A stretch of 64,000 bases of DNA from Aurantiochytrium sp. KH105 (lineage: Eukaryota > Sar > Bigyra > Thraustochytrida > Thraustochytriidae), in contig BGKB01000049.1 in assembly GCA_003116975.1 (NCBI GenBank), forward strand, positions 358,182-422,181, given 5' to 3'. The number at the start of each line of letters is the position of its first letter. Positions within the stretch are counted from its first letter, which is position 1. The translations under genes and the position numbers were made by a program. The notes under the pieces were generated by a model that was not told the DNA's origin, ran no database searches, and saw only the letters and a program-made list of their open reading frames with translations. Of this stretch, positions 42,315-53,030 are shown in pieces.

Positions 42315-43690
42315 GAGGCCTGATTGCATTTTCCGGTAAACAGATTTATAAGTCATCGTCAACTTGTTCGCCATCAACGTTAGGGGAAACTATGAAGAGC
42401 TCGAGCTCCAGAAGCTTCCCCGCCCGCCGTCACGTTTACTCGCTGAAGAGAGTTCACGCACCGCGGATACACGCGCAATCCCGTTCTTGCTGTTCGCAGA
42501 GCGCGTCCGCGACTACAGGCGACAATCGGACCGGCCGCCTCGGGTGCAGATCCGCTGTGCATGTGGCCGTCCGGCCGGGTCGATGCGTGTTTGCAGCTGC
42601 CAGACAATGAGATGGACCCCCATCGTCGTACAACTTGCAAAGTAGCTCGCCATTTGCGTTGCGCAGAATGCGTTGCGCAAGCAAAGCACCTGGCTGATGG
42701 TTGTTTTGCAGCCTGACAGTAAGAAAAGGAAGACACATGCGCGATTGAGAGCACGTGCGCTTTCAGCTGTTCGCGTGTGGCATGCGGCGCGCGTGGCATT
42801 TGAAAAAGGTAAATCGCTTGCGTGTGCCCCGCAAATGCGCGCGTGCGCCGTACGGTCCATCATGGCGCGGCTGCAGTGAGTGAGCATCCTCTTCTCTACG
42901 TCACTTTCGACGTGTGCTCAACACCGTACGAAGAGGGGAAGCCAGAATAAGCATGCACGCACGAGAGCAGCTTGAAAACAGGTACCATGGTCTCAAGCAA
43001 CGATGGCCCACACCGTCAGCAATTGACCCGAAATTCATTAAGCTTCAAGGATCAATTGTGCGAAGTCTTTTCTCCAAAACGAGGATGCTTGACCTTTGCC
43101 GTCATCTCTAGCTCGTTCGCTCATTCGCAGTACAAAGTCCGCCTCGTCTTACGGTGGATTTGTTACAAGACTACCACACCCAGTTTAATCTTCCAAGCAC
43201 TAGCTTCAATGCTTCTGCAATGCTAGGTATCGCAACTCCTCATCATCGTGCGAAGACTCGCAGACGGAGCGCTCGGTCTGCAAGCTACAATTTGCTTATC
43301 CAGGTCTTTACAACCCAGGCTCGGCGGGACCGCAAAAATCCGGCCAAAAAAATAATAAAAAAAAAAACATTCAACACCGGGACTTCGCGTGCAGTCCCCT
43401 ATCACACTACTAACCCGGCCCTACGTGACTTTTCTGCTCAGTGCGAATGAGATGAGGAGTTGCCCACGTGGTATGATCGAATGTGAGAGCACTGGGAGTT
43501 TGGATCTTATATATTGCTAGTTCAAGTTTGGCCACTTTCAAAAGAAGTATGATCGTTGCGAAGCTGTGTGCCACGCGGCGGCGCCGGGCAAGCGCATGAA
43601 TCCTTACGTAAAAGTTGTCAGGAAGCGTCTGGCCCCTCGAAAAGACGTAAGTTGACCATGAGAATCAAAGCGAAAATTGGTAACTATGTT
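42315..43690. other. Intergenic, no supported gene
   Basis: Mixed sequence with an A-rich tract at 43345-43370. Small ORFs on both strands resemble nothing known. This is the border between the housekeeping block and the accessory LRR-kinase block. Confidence 0.45.
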
Positions 43691-43960
43691 TTAGGAAAAA
43701 GTAAAGTTGTCGCCGACAATATCCGGCGTGAGGAGAGGGCGCAGTCTCTGCTGGACGTTGGCACGCATGTCTGCATCTTCAATTTTATCCGCTATGTAGC
43801 GACGAAGACGTTGTGCACGAAGCCGAGCCCACACTTGCTGTACAAGAGCAAAATTGCTAAAGAATGGGTCTTCTTCGCCAGCAGGATGTGACGCACATGT
43901 TGCAACGTGCTGATGACAAGCGCCTGAGTCATTGCCTGTGTCCTGCAGACAGAGCATCCA
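43691..43960 (-). pseudogene. 3' fragment of an LRR-kinase-RBR paralog
   Basis: The frame reads CLQDTGNDSGACHQHVATC and continues to LRPLLTPDIVGDNF before a stop, matching the last ~85 residues of the gene at 46126-53030 (CLQDTGNDSDACHEHVAAC ... LRPLLTPDIVGDNF). Homology stops abruptly upstream at the CLQDT codons, so only the end of RING2 and the C-terminal tail remain. It lies in the same orientation, 2.2 kb beyond the full gene's 3' end. It is a truncated duplicate, unlikely to be functional. Confidence 0.8.
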
Positions 43961-44793
43961 ATCACGCGCGCGCACATTGAGCGCAAGCCCGCTTGAATGA
44001 TACGCCTGGCGCGCTTTACGAGCAAGCCATGTCTTCTAATACTGCAAGTACGAAATGGACGCAAGCTCGCGCGTCGAACTTCTCGGCCGTATGCCTTCGA
44101 GTATCTGGCAAGGATGAGGCTTTTGCTCTGCGAAATTCTGCAAAGAGCCCGCAGAGAAAAAGATCCACAGGGCCACGGTCTTGAATGAGCAGTTACAACG
44201 AAGAGAAGAAAAAGAGGCGAACGAAGCGAGATGCTTTCAAAAACGGGTGGGCGTGGAGGCACCTTTCGTGGAGCCCCTTGTTGTCTGAGAAATCGACGTT
44301 GCACCCTCGGGCTCTTGGACCTGATGAAGAAGCCGAGTTTCCTGGTGGCAGAGCTAGCCAAATCAAGCTTGGTCAGTCTTTTTGCGCTGCAGGCTCATTC
44401 GGGCTTGCACGCAAGCGAAACGCGCTCGTACCGGCAGACAGACTGAAGTGAACGAGATGAAACGCATCCGGTGGAACCGAATCGTAGACATCGAGGACAG
44501 CAACGACCTCTTGACGTGCTCTTTCTCAGCTCACCTTGCATTGCCAAACAAGTGCGTGCGTGGGCCGACGTTGTTGTGCATTTGACCTCTTTTCCCTTTC
44601 CGTGAACGTACACAGTGTCGCCGGGGTCATCGCGGCGTGCCGCGCTCTTCTTGACACGACCCTCGCCACCGCATCCCTCCTCTTCTTTTCTCTGCCCTGT
44701 TCTTGCGCGCGGCGCTGTCGCTCAACGACGCAACAGCAACCTTTTGCGTCTGTGTTGCTGCTGGCTGGCTGGCAACCTCGGTCGGGCGGTTGG

Positions 44794-45376
44794 AAACCTC
44801 TCTCCAACGCGCAGATGAGCGCAGGCGCACACCCCAAGCACACACCCTTCCGCGCACCCCTGATCCTGCCTTCACGCGCACCCCTCCCAGGAAGCTAGCT
44901 GCCTGTACCGGGCGCTGTGGCTGTGGAGGGGGGCACTCAAGACAACAGAGTGGCTCTGCAGCGCGCTGCACGAGCACAAGGACGAGAAAGAGGCGCCGGC
45001 ATTCGGTTTTGAAGGCCATGTCAGAATTTGAATAATAGATCGAGAAACGCTCGGGCACGATACGCGTTTCGAGAACTGAGCCACGCATGGCAACTTGGAA
45101 AAAAGAAACAAGTAGGAATGGGGATAACACACCTTCTGCATGCCACTGGTGAGCGGTGTCAGACTCTTTTCCTTGTGATCTTCACTACATAACAAGCACC
45201 TGTGAAAGAGATGACAAGACTTGTGTACAAAGGACTGCCTGTACGCTCATGCACAAAGCCCGTCCGAACGTGCGAGCAAGCCATGCAAGAGCTCTTTGCT
45301 CCAATCCGTCGAGAACATCATCAAAAGGATGAGCCCACGAAATGGCGAGACTCAGACAAGGCAACAAAATGCGACC
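44794..45376. repeat. 583-bp direct repeat, left copy
   Basis: Matches 45499-46081 base for base apart from a few substitutions (for example gcgcag/gcgaag and aatagatcg/aatcgctcg). It ends exactly at the N gap. Confidence 0.9.
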
Positions 45377-45498
45377 NNNNNNNNNNNNNNNNNNNNNNNN
45401 NNNNNNNNNNNNNNNNNNNNNNNNNNNNNNNNNNNNNNNNNNNNNNNNNNNNNNNNNNNNNNNNNNNNNNNNNNNNNNNNNNNNNNNNNNNNNNNNNN
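45377..45498. other. Assembly gap (122 N)
   Basis: A run of N. The sequence after the gap restarts 583 bp back in the sequence before it, so the gap probably joins two overlapping contigs. Confidence 0.98.
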
Positions 45499-46081
45499 AA
45501 GCCTCTCTCCAACGCGAAGATGAGCGCAGGCGCACACCCCAAGCACACACCCTTCCGCGCACCCCTGATCCTGCCTTCACGCGCACCCCTCCCAGGAAGC
45601 TCGCTGCCTGTACCGGGCGCTGTGGCTGTGGAGGGGGGCACTCAAGACAACAGAGTGGCTCTGCAGCGCGCTGCACGAGCACAAGGACGAGAAAGAGGCG
45701 CCGGCATTCGGTTTTGAGGGCCACGTCGGAATCTGAATAATCGCTCGAGAAACGCTCGGGCACGATACGCGTTTCGAGAACTGAGCCACGCATGGCAACT
45801 TGGAAAAAAGAAACAAGTAGGAATGGGGATAACACACCTTCTGCATGCCACTGGTGAGCGGTGTCAGACTCTTTTCCTTGTGATCTTCACTACATAACAA
45901 GCACCTGTGAAAGAGATGACAAGACTTGTGTACAAAGGACTGCCTGTACGCTCATGCACAAAGCCCGTCCGAACGTGCGAGCAAGCCATGCAAGAGCTCT
46001 TTGCTCCAATCCGTCGAGAACATCATCAAAAGGATGAGCCCACGAAATGGCGAGACTCAGACAAGGCAACAAAATGCGACC
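45499..46081. repeat. 583-bp direct repeat, right copy
   Basis: Right-hand partner of 44794-45376. It begins at the first base after the gap. Confidence 0.9.
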
Positions 46082-46125
46082 AATCAAATCGATTCCATTC
46101 TATCAAAGCACATTCTCGGCATCTA

Positions 46126-49100
46126 TTATTCGAACCTAAAGTTGTCGCCGACAATGTCTGGCGTGAGGAGAGGGCGCAGGCTCTGCTGGACGTGGGCACG
46201 TACGTCTGCGTCTTCGATCTTTTCCGCCATGTAGTGACGAAGACGTTGCGCACGAAGCCGAGCCCACGCTTGCTGTACAACAGCAAAATCGCTAAAGAAT
46301 GGGTCTTCTTCGCCAGCAGGCTTTGCCGCGCATGCGGCAACGTGCTCATGACAAGCATCTGAGTCATTGCCTGTGTCTTGCAGACACCATGCACAAAAAT
46401 AGCATGCGCAAGCGCCACATTTGAGAGCACAGCAGCCATCAAAGTCAGCAAAGACTGTCGAGCAGCGCGGACACGACATGGCAAGGACCTCATCTTGAAT
46501 GGCGCGAATGTGATTCTGCGTCGTCCGGTCCAATCCATGTTCGCGGAGCGCTGCGTCAACGCGGTCACGAAGCTGACGCTCTTGTTCGGCTGCAGCGTCT
46601 CGCTCAAAGTGCGCGCGCACAATGTCGAGTAGAGCTGCAAAGTCCTCGTCTGGAACCGCGGATGCAATGGCTCGACCAGAAACAAGGAGTTCACAGTCGG
46701 GCGCGACACAGCACATGCTTCCATCCCGTCGTACGTTGACGTGAGCCTGAGCTTGAGTCGCGGCGCGAACCGACCCGCTCAGGCACTCTTTGCACGTAAA
46801 GTGGCCGTCGGCGCAAGAGACGCCTCCACTGACTGGATAAACGTCGAGACAAATGACACATGAGGCCTTCTTCATAGGCTCGGCCTGGAAGGCTTCGTGA
46901 CGCAAGGCCTCAAGTGCAGTGGGTCGCTGTGTTGGATCAGCAGATTGGAGAGACGAAATGAGTGCTTGAATTGCGTCAGACACCTCTGAGCCGTCAAAGA
47001 GCTCCGCGAGCACCACACCCACAGAAAACATGTCCACGGCAGGCTCGACCTTGTCGACATTTCCGTTGCGGAGTTCTGGCGCCATGTACTTGATGGTGGC
47101 CTGCATCGGCTGCGTCATGGTCACATTGTGCGTCTGCACGCCGTCAAAGTCGCCCAGCACCGGCGACAGACCCTTTGCGAGAAAGACATTTTCTGGCTTG
47201 ACATCGCAGTGCACGAAGCCTCGCGAATGCAGATCGTGCAGCCCGCTCAGAAGACCGATAGCGATGCGCAGACGCGTCGCCAAGTCTGCGTGCGAATGAT
47301 CGCGAATCCACGTGGCGAGGTCGCCACCCGAATAAAACGGCATCAGAATGCAGCCATGATGCGCATCCTGCATGAAGGCGCCCTGAATCTGGACAACGTA
47401 GGCCGATTGAATCTGGGCAAGTGCCGCAACTTGATGGTAAAAGCGACTGCTCCACGCCTCGCTGGCGAGATGAAACACCTTGAGCACGAGATCGCGGCCA
47501 TCGGGGCCACGCACTTTTTGCACAGACTTGCCAGGCTTGGACGCAAGCTCCTTGAGAGTGACAAAGTGCTCGCGACGAGCCGTCGTCCGCCATAAGCCCA
47601 GCTTGGACAGCTCCAGCGGTGCCCCGTCGTCGCCCACACCCAGGCGCTTCAGCCACTCTTGGTTCCGGAGCAGCTCAGGGTAGTGCTCTTCTGCGTGACG
47701 CAACAAGCGAGCTCGCTTGTTGCGCAGCTCGCTGTCGAGTTTGTCAACACTTCCGGTTTGAGCAAGCTCTTGCTCCAGGTCAGCGATTCTCGCTTGAGCT
47801 TCCGCGTCACCTCCTCTGGCATCCTCGCGGGCGTCGTCGAGTTCGAAAGCAAGACGCTTGCGCTTTCTCGTCTTGTTTCTGAGGCTCTTGAGAAGAAGCT
47901 CTGCCCCCTCGGTGTTTGGCTCGGTAAGTCCAGACGTGAGGCGAGAGAGCAAATGCCCAAGGTCCTTTACGCGCGAGACCACGCTCGAAATCGTACGAGT
48001 GTAAAACGAGAACATGCAGGCCAACGCACGTCGCACTTTGTCGAGCGGGGCATCTGCCATGGGATTGCCTTTCGACAAGGCGTTGAGCTCCGCAACAAAT
48101 GCTTGGTGCACATTTTGAAGTTCCAATACCAACTCCTGGGATCTCTCGGGATAAGTCAGCGTCATGAAGAATGTAGGCTGAATGCCAAGGCGCCTCGTGC
48201 TCTCTTCTAGTGCGTTGAGAGCTGCAGTGGTGCGCTCGCGTGCAGCAGCAATCGTATCATGGCAAGCCTCCCACGCCTTGATGGCCTCCATCATGGTTCG
48301 AGTTGCCTCCTGTACTTGTCCAAAGGTCACTAGCTCCGCTGCATCGTCGATGTTTTCTGCTTCGCCCAGGATATCTCGCCAGAGCTTGCGACTAGTGTCG
48401 ACCACGTCGTTTGCATCATCTTCAAGCTCACGAAGCTTGATTTGCGAACTCTTTGCGAGAGTCTCTCGAATATACGCGATAAGGTCGCGCCGCATCTGGT
48501 TCCGTTCAGGGATCTTTTCGGGGTCTGTCTTGACGGCTTCCTGCAGTGTGGTGAGCGCTTGCTCTTTCTCAGATACAGCTGCTTGCTGCGAGTCAAAGTC
48601 TGCAACATTGGCAATCGGGTTTTCGCGTGAGAGCTGCTCGGCAAAGAAATCGCGCAGCATTGGATAGTGGAGACCAGCCTTTTCCTCGCTACGCTTTGTC
48701 CGGACCTTGGAAAGCTCCGCGGCAAGAGTCTCGAGCTTGCTCCATTGCCCAGGACCTACAAACACTTGCAGCAACGCACGGCGGTCTTGCAAGCTTGCTA
48801 TCCCCAGTTTCTCAAGCTGGGCGGAAGTGAGACTGCGAATCTTTTTCAATGTCCGCATGCCCTGCTCGTAAAGCTTGACAACCATCTCTCGCAGTGCGTT
48901 GGTTTGTAGCTGCGCTAACGGTAACGAGTGTACGAAAAGAAGGAAGGCGGACAGCGTCACATGAAATTTGGAAGAAGCATTCGCAATTGCCTTCCTTGTT
49001 CCAAGAGACTCGCTCGAAAGACCTACGCTGTGCTTGAAAAGAAGCTTGGCTACAAAAAGAGCATTGTTCTCATCCCTGGCTTCGCAAACGTGAAACAGCG

Positions 49101-52100
49101 CTGTCTGACCAAAAGTGTCCCGCGCGTCGATTCGGGTCCCGCCAACGACCAACTTTTCTGCCTCCAAGATGTCCCCGTTCTTGCACGCCTGCATAAGAGG
49201 CGTCTGGCTCTGTTCGTACAGAGTTTGATTGCGTTCGAGAGCGGCTTTGAGAGCAGGATTGTTGCGGGCGATGCTGTCATTATAAAATGTCAGAAGAAGG
49301 AATTGATGCGGGCTGTGAGCTCTCTTTGGAACTTACTCGAGCGTTTGCAATGTTTTGTTTTCTGTAAGTGCGTTTGCTAGCGCCGTCAAGGCCTCGTGGC
49401 CAATGTGGTTGTAATCAAGACTGCGCCCGTCATAACATGAGACGCCAAGATGAACGAAATCGCGCCAAGGGTGATATTCCGTCGCATCCCATGTGAGCAG
49501 CCGTGTGCGAGATCTGGTCAGCTCTTGTTGCTTGCTTCTTGGGCTTCTGGCCCCAGTTTCACTTTGTCGCAATGACTTACTCCAGCGTCTGCAGCGACTC
49601 ATTGTTCGCGAGTGCGTTTGCTAGCGCCGCGGCGCCCTTGTCGCCAATATTGTTGTCCCGAAGACTGCGCCCGTCATAGCATGAGACGCCAAGATGAACG
49701 AAATCGCGCCCAAGGGTTGCATCCCGCCGCATCCCATGCGAGTGTGCGTACGTGAGTTGTGGTCAGCTCTTGTTGCTTGCTTCTTGGGCTTCTGGCCCCA
49801 CTTTCACTTTCTCGCAATGACTTACCCTAGTGACTGCAGCGACTCATTCTTTACGAGTGCGTTCGCCAGCGCCGTAGCGCCCTCGTTGCCGATCTCGTTG
49901 CCTCCAAGACTGCGCTCGTCATAGCATGAGACGCCAAAATGAACGAAATCGCGCCAAGGGTTGCATCCCGCCGCATTCCGTGCGTGCGTACGTACGTACG
50001 TGAGTTGTGGTCAGCTCTTGTTGCTTTCTTCTTGGGCTTCTAACCCCACTTTCACTTTGTCGCAATGACTTACTCTAGCGTCTGCAGCGACTCATTGTTC
50101 GCGAGTGCGTTCGCCAGCGCCGTGGCGCCCTCGTCGCCGAAATTGTTCTCGGCAAGACTGCGCTCGTCATAACATGAGACGCCAAGATGAACGAAATCGC
50201 GCCCAAGGGTTGCATCCCGCCGCATCCCATGCGTGTGTGCGTACGTGAGTTGTGGTCAGCTCTTGTTGCTTTCTTCTTGGGCTTCTCGCCTCACTTTCAC
50301 TTTGTCGCAATGACTTACAATAGCGTCTGCAGCGACTCATTGCTTGCGAGTGCGTTTGCCAGCGCCTTGACACCCTTTGCGCCGATTTTGTTCTCGCCAA
50401 GACTGCGCTCGTCATAACATGAGACGCCAAGATGAACGAAATCGCGCCAAGAGTTGCAATCCGTCGCATCCCATGCGTGCGTACGTACGTGAGTTGTGGT
50501 TAGCTGTTGTTGCTTCTTGGGCTTCTAACCCCACTTTCACTTTGTCACAATGACTTACTCTAGCGTCTGCAGCGACTCGTTCTTTACGAGTGCGTTCGCC
50601 AGCGCCGTAGCGCCTTCGTCGCCGATTTTGTTGTTATGAAGGCTGCGCTCGTCATAACATGAGACGCCAAGATGAACGAAATCGCGCCAAGGATTGCAAT
50701 CCGTCGCATTCCATGCGTGCGTGAGTGCGTGAGTTGTGGTCAGCTCTTATTGCTTGCTTCTTGGGCTTCTGGCCCCACTTTCACTTTCTCGCAATGACTT
50801 ACCCTAGTGACTGCAGCGACTCATTCTTTACGAGTGCGTTCGCCAGCGCCGTAGCGCCCTCGTCGCCGATGTTATTGTCCAAAAGACTGCGCTCGTCATA
50901 ACATGAGACACCAAGATGAACGAAATCGCGCCAAGGATTGCGTTCAGTGCGTGCGTGTGCGTATGCGAGTTGTGATCAGCTGTTGTTGCTTCTTGGGCTT
51001 CTGACCCCATTTTTACTTTGTCGCAATGACTTACTGTAGTGTCTGCAGCGACCTATTGTTTGCGAGTGCGTTCGCCAGCGCTGTGGCGCCCTTGTCGCCG
51101 AAAGTGTTGTCGCCAAGACTGCGCTCGATATAACATGAGACGCCAAGATGAACGAAATCGCGCCAAGGGTTGCATTTCGTCGCATCCGATGCGCGGGAGC
51201 GTACGTGAGTTGTGGTCAGCTCTTCTTGCTTTCTTCTTGGGTTTCTTTATGGCCCCAATTTCACTCTGTCGCAATGACTTACTATAGCGTGTACAGTGAC
51301 TCGTTCTTTACGAGTGCGTTCGCCAGCGCCGTAGCGCCCTCGTGGCCGATATTGTTGTGAAAAAGACTGCGCTGGTCATCACATGAGACACCAAGATGAA
51401 CGAAATCGCGCAAAGGGTTACATTCCGTCGCATTGCATGCGTGCGTGCATACGTGAGTAGTGGTCAGCTTTCGTTGCTTCTTGGGCTTTTGGCCCCACTT
51501 TCACTTTCTCGCAATGACTTACTCTAGCGTCTGCAGCGACTCGTTGTTCGCGAGTGCGTTCGCCAGCGCCGTAGCGCCCTCTTTGCCGATCTTGTTCCAC
51601 TCAAGACTGCGCTCGTCATAACATGAGACGCCAAGATGAACGAATTCGCGCCAAGGGTTGCATCCCGTCGCATCCCATGCGCGCGTACGTGCGTACGTGA
51701 GTTGTGGTCAGCTCTTGTTGCTTTCTTCTTGAGTTTCTTTATGGCCCCACTTTCACTTAGTCGCAATGACTTACTATAGCGTGTACAGTGACTCGTTCGT
51801 TACGAGTGCGTTCGCCAGCGCCGTAGCGCCCTCGTGGCCGATCTTGTTGTCGGCAAGACTGCGCTCGACATAACATGAGACGCCAAGATGAACGAAATCG
51901 CGCCAAGGGTTGCATCCCGTCGCATCCCGTGTGAGCAGGCGTGTGTGAGATCTGGTCAGCTCTTGTTGCTTGCTTCTTGGGCTTCTGGCCCCACTTTCAC
52001 TTTCTCGCAATGACTTACCTGAGCGTGTGCAGCGACTCATTGTTCGCAAGTGTGTTCGCAAGCGCCATAGCGCACTCGTCGCCGATATGGTCCCCCTGAA

Positions 52101-53030
52101 GACTGCGCTCGACATAACATGAGACGCCAAGACGAACGAAGTCGCGCCAAGGATTGCATTCCGTCGCATCCCATGCGTGCGAGAATACGTGAGTTGTGGT
52201 CAGCTTTTGTCGCTTCTTGAGCTTCTGAACCCACTTTCACTTTTTCGCAATGACTTACTCTAGCGTATGCAGCGACTCACTGCTCGCGAGTGCGTTCGCC
52301 AGCGCCGTAGCGCCCTCGTAGCCGATGTAGTTGTATCTAAAACTGCGCTCGTCATAACATGAGCGCCAAGATGAACGAAATCGCGCCAAGGGTTGCATTT
52401 CGTGCGTGCGTGTGCGTATATGAGTTGTGGTCAGCTGTTGTTGCTTCTTGGGCTTCTAACCCCACTTTTACTTTGTCGCAATGACTTACTCTAGCGTCTG
52501 CAGCGACCCATTGTTTGCGAGTGCGTTCGCCAGCGCCGTGGCGCCCTCGTCGCCGAAATTGTTCTCGGCAAGACTGCGCTCGTCATAACATGAGACACCA
52601 AGATGAACGAAATCGCGCAAAGGGTTACATTCCGTCGCATCCCATGCGTGCGTGCGTGTGTACGTGAGTTGTGGTCAGCTCTTGTTGCTTTCTTCTTGGG
52701 TTCTGGCCCTACTTTGACTTGGTCGCAATGACTTACAATAGCGTCTGCAGCGTCTCACTGCTCGCGAGTGCGTTCGCCAGCGCCTTGGCACCCTCGTCGC
52801 CGATCTTGTTCCACTGAAGACTGCGCTCGTCATAACATGAGACGCCAAAATGAACGAAATCGCGCCAAGGCTTGCATTACGTCGCATTCCATGCGTGCGT
52901 ACGTGCGTACGTGAGTTATGGTCAGCTCTTAATTTGGGAGGTCTCACAATTTGTTATATACGTACTCGATTCTTGTCGCGCCGTTTTCTATCGCCTCAAT
53001 CGCTCTGTTGAGCTTATCTTGAGTGCTCAT
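46126..53030 (-). CDS. LRR-ankyrin-kinase-RBR receptor-like protein, 17 exons
   Basis: Exon 1 is 52966-53030 (MSTQDKLNRAIEAIENGATR), followed by fifteen 84-nt LRR exons (listed with the repeat at 49337-52820) and a final exon 46126-49273. All junctions are GT-AG and phase 2; the joined length is 4473 nt, 1490 residues. Order of parts: leader 1-21; 15 LRRs of 28 residues to about 441; ankyrin-like TPLMQACKNGD...DTFGQTALFHV; SAM-like helix SLTSAQLEKLGI; helical middle. The kinase (about 1000-1235) has LVLKVF lysine, HCDVKPEN catalytic loop with HCD for HRD, DFD for DFG, and APE. RING1 is CVICLDVYP...CADGHFTCKEC near 1250; an IBR-like cysteine region follows; RING2 is CPRCSTVF...DGCCALKCGAC near 1374, with a candidate catalytic Cys. 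No transmembrane segment or signal peptide is visible, so it may be a cytosolic sensor that phosphorylates and ubiquitinates. Joined exon model is from sequence; function is inferred. Confidence 0.85.
49337..52820 (-). repeat. Array of fifteen 84-nt LRR exons with near-identical introns
   Basis: Exons in transcript order: 52737-52820, 52490-52573, 52259-52342, 52019-52102, 51775-51858, 51523-51606, 51283-51366, 51035-51118, 50803-50886, 50559-50642, 50319-50402, 50074-50157, 49826-49909, 49581-49664, 49337-49420. Each is exactly 84 nt, open, and encodes LxxNxIGDEGATALANAL followed by xxNESLQTLD, an NLR/ribonuclease-inhibitor-type LRR. Introns of 145-168 nt all start GTAAGTCATTGCGA (exon 1 uses GTACGT) and end ATGACGAGCGCAG or close variants, with a shared interior. 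The period is about 240 bp. The last intron, 49274-49336, is only 63 nt and unrelated. Confidence 0.95.

Larger units (their letters stand above)
43961..46125. other. Intergenic with duplicated contig ends
   Basis: No gene recognised. Bases 44794-45376 and 45499-46081 are near-identical (offset 705 bp) on either side of an N gap. ORFs here span the gap or repeat themselves because of the duplication. Confidence 0.6.

Noticed and set aside
45185-45835. ORFs spanning the N gap
   Set aside because: They are artefacts of translating through N and of the duplicated contig ends.
49337-52820. Regularly spaced ~240-bp repeats, superficially like a CRISPR or satellite array
   Set aside because: Each period contains an 84-nt open LRR exon flanked by GT-AG splice signals in constant phase, and they join in frame to the downstream gene.
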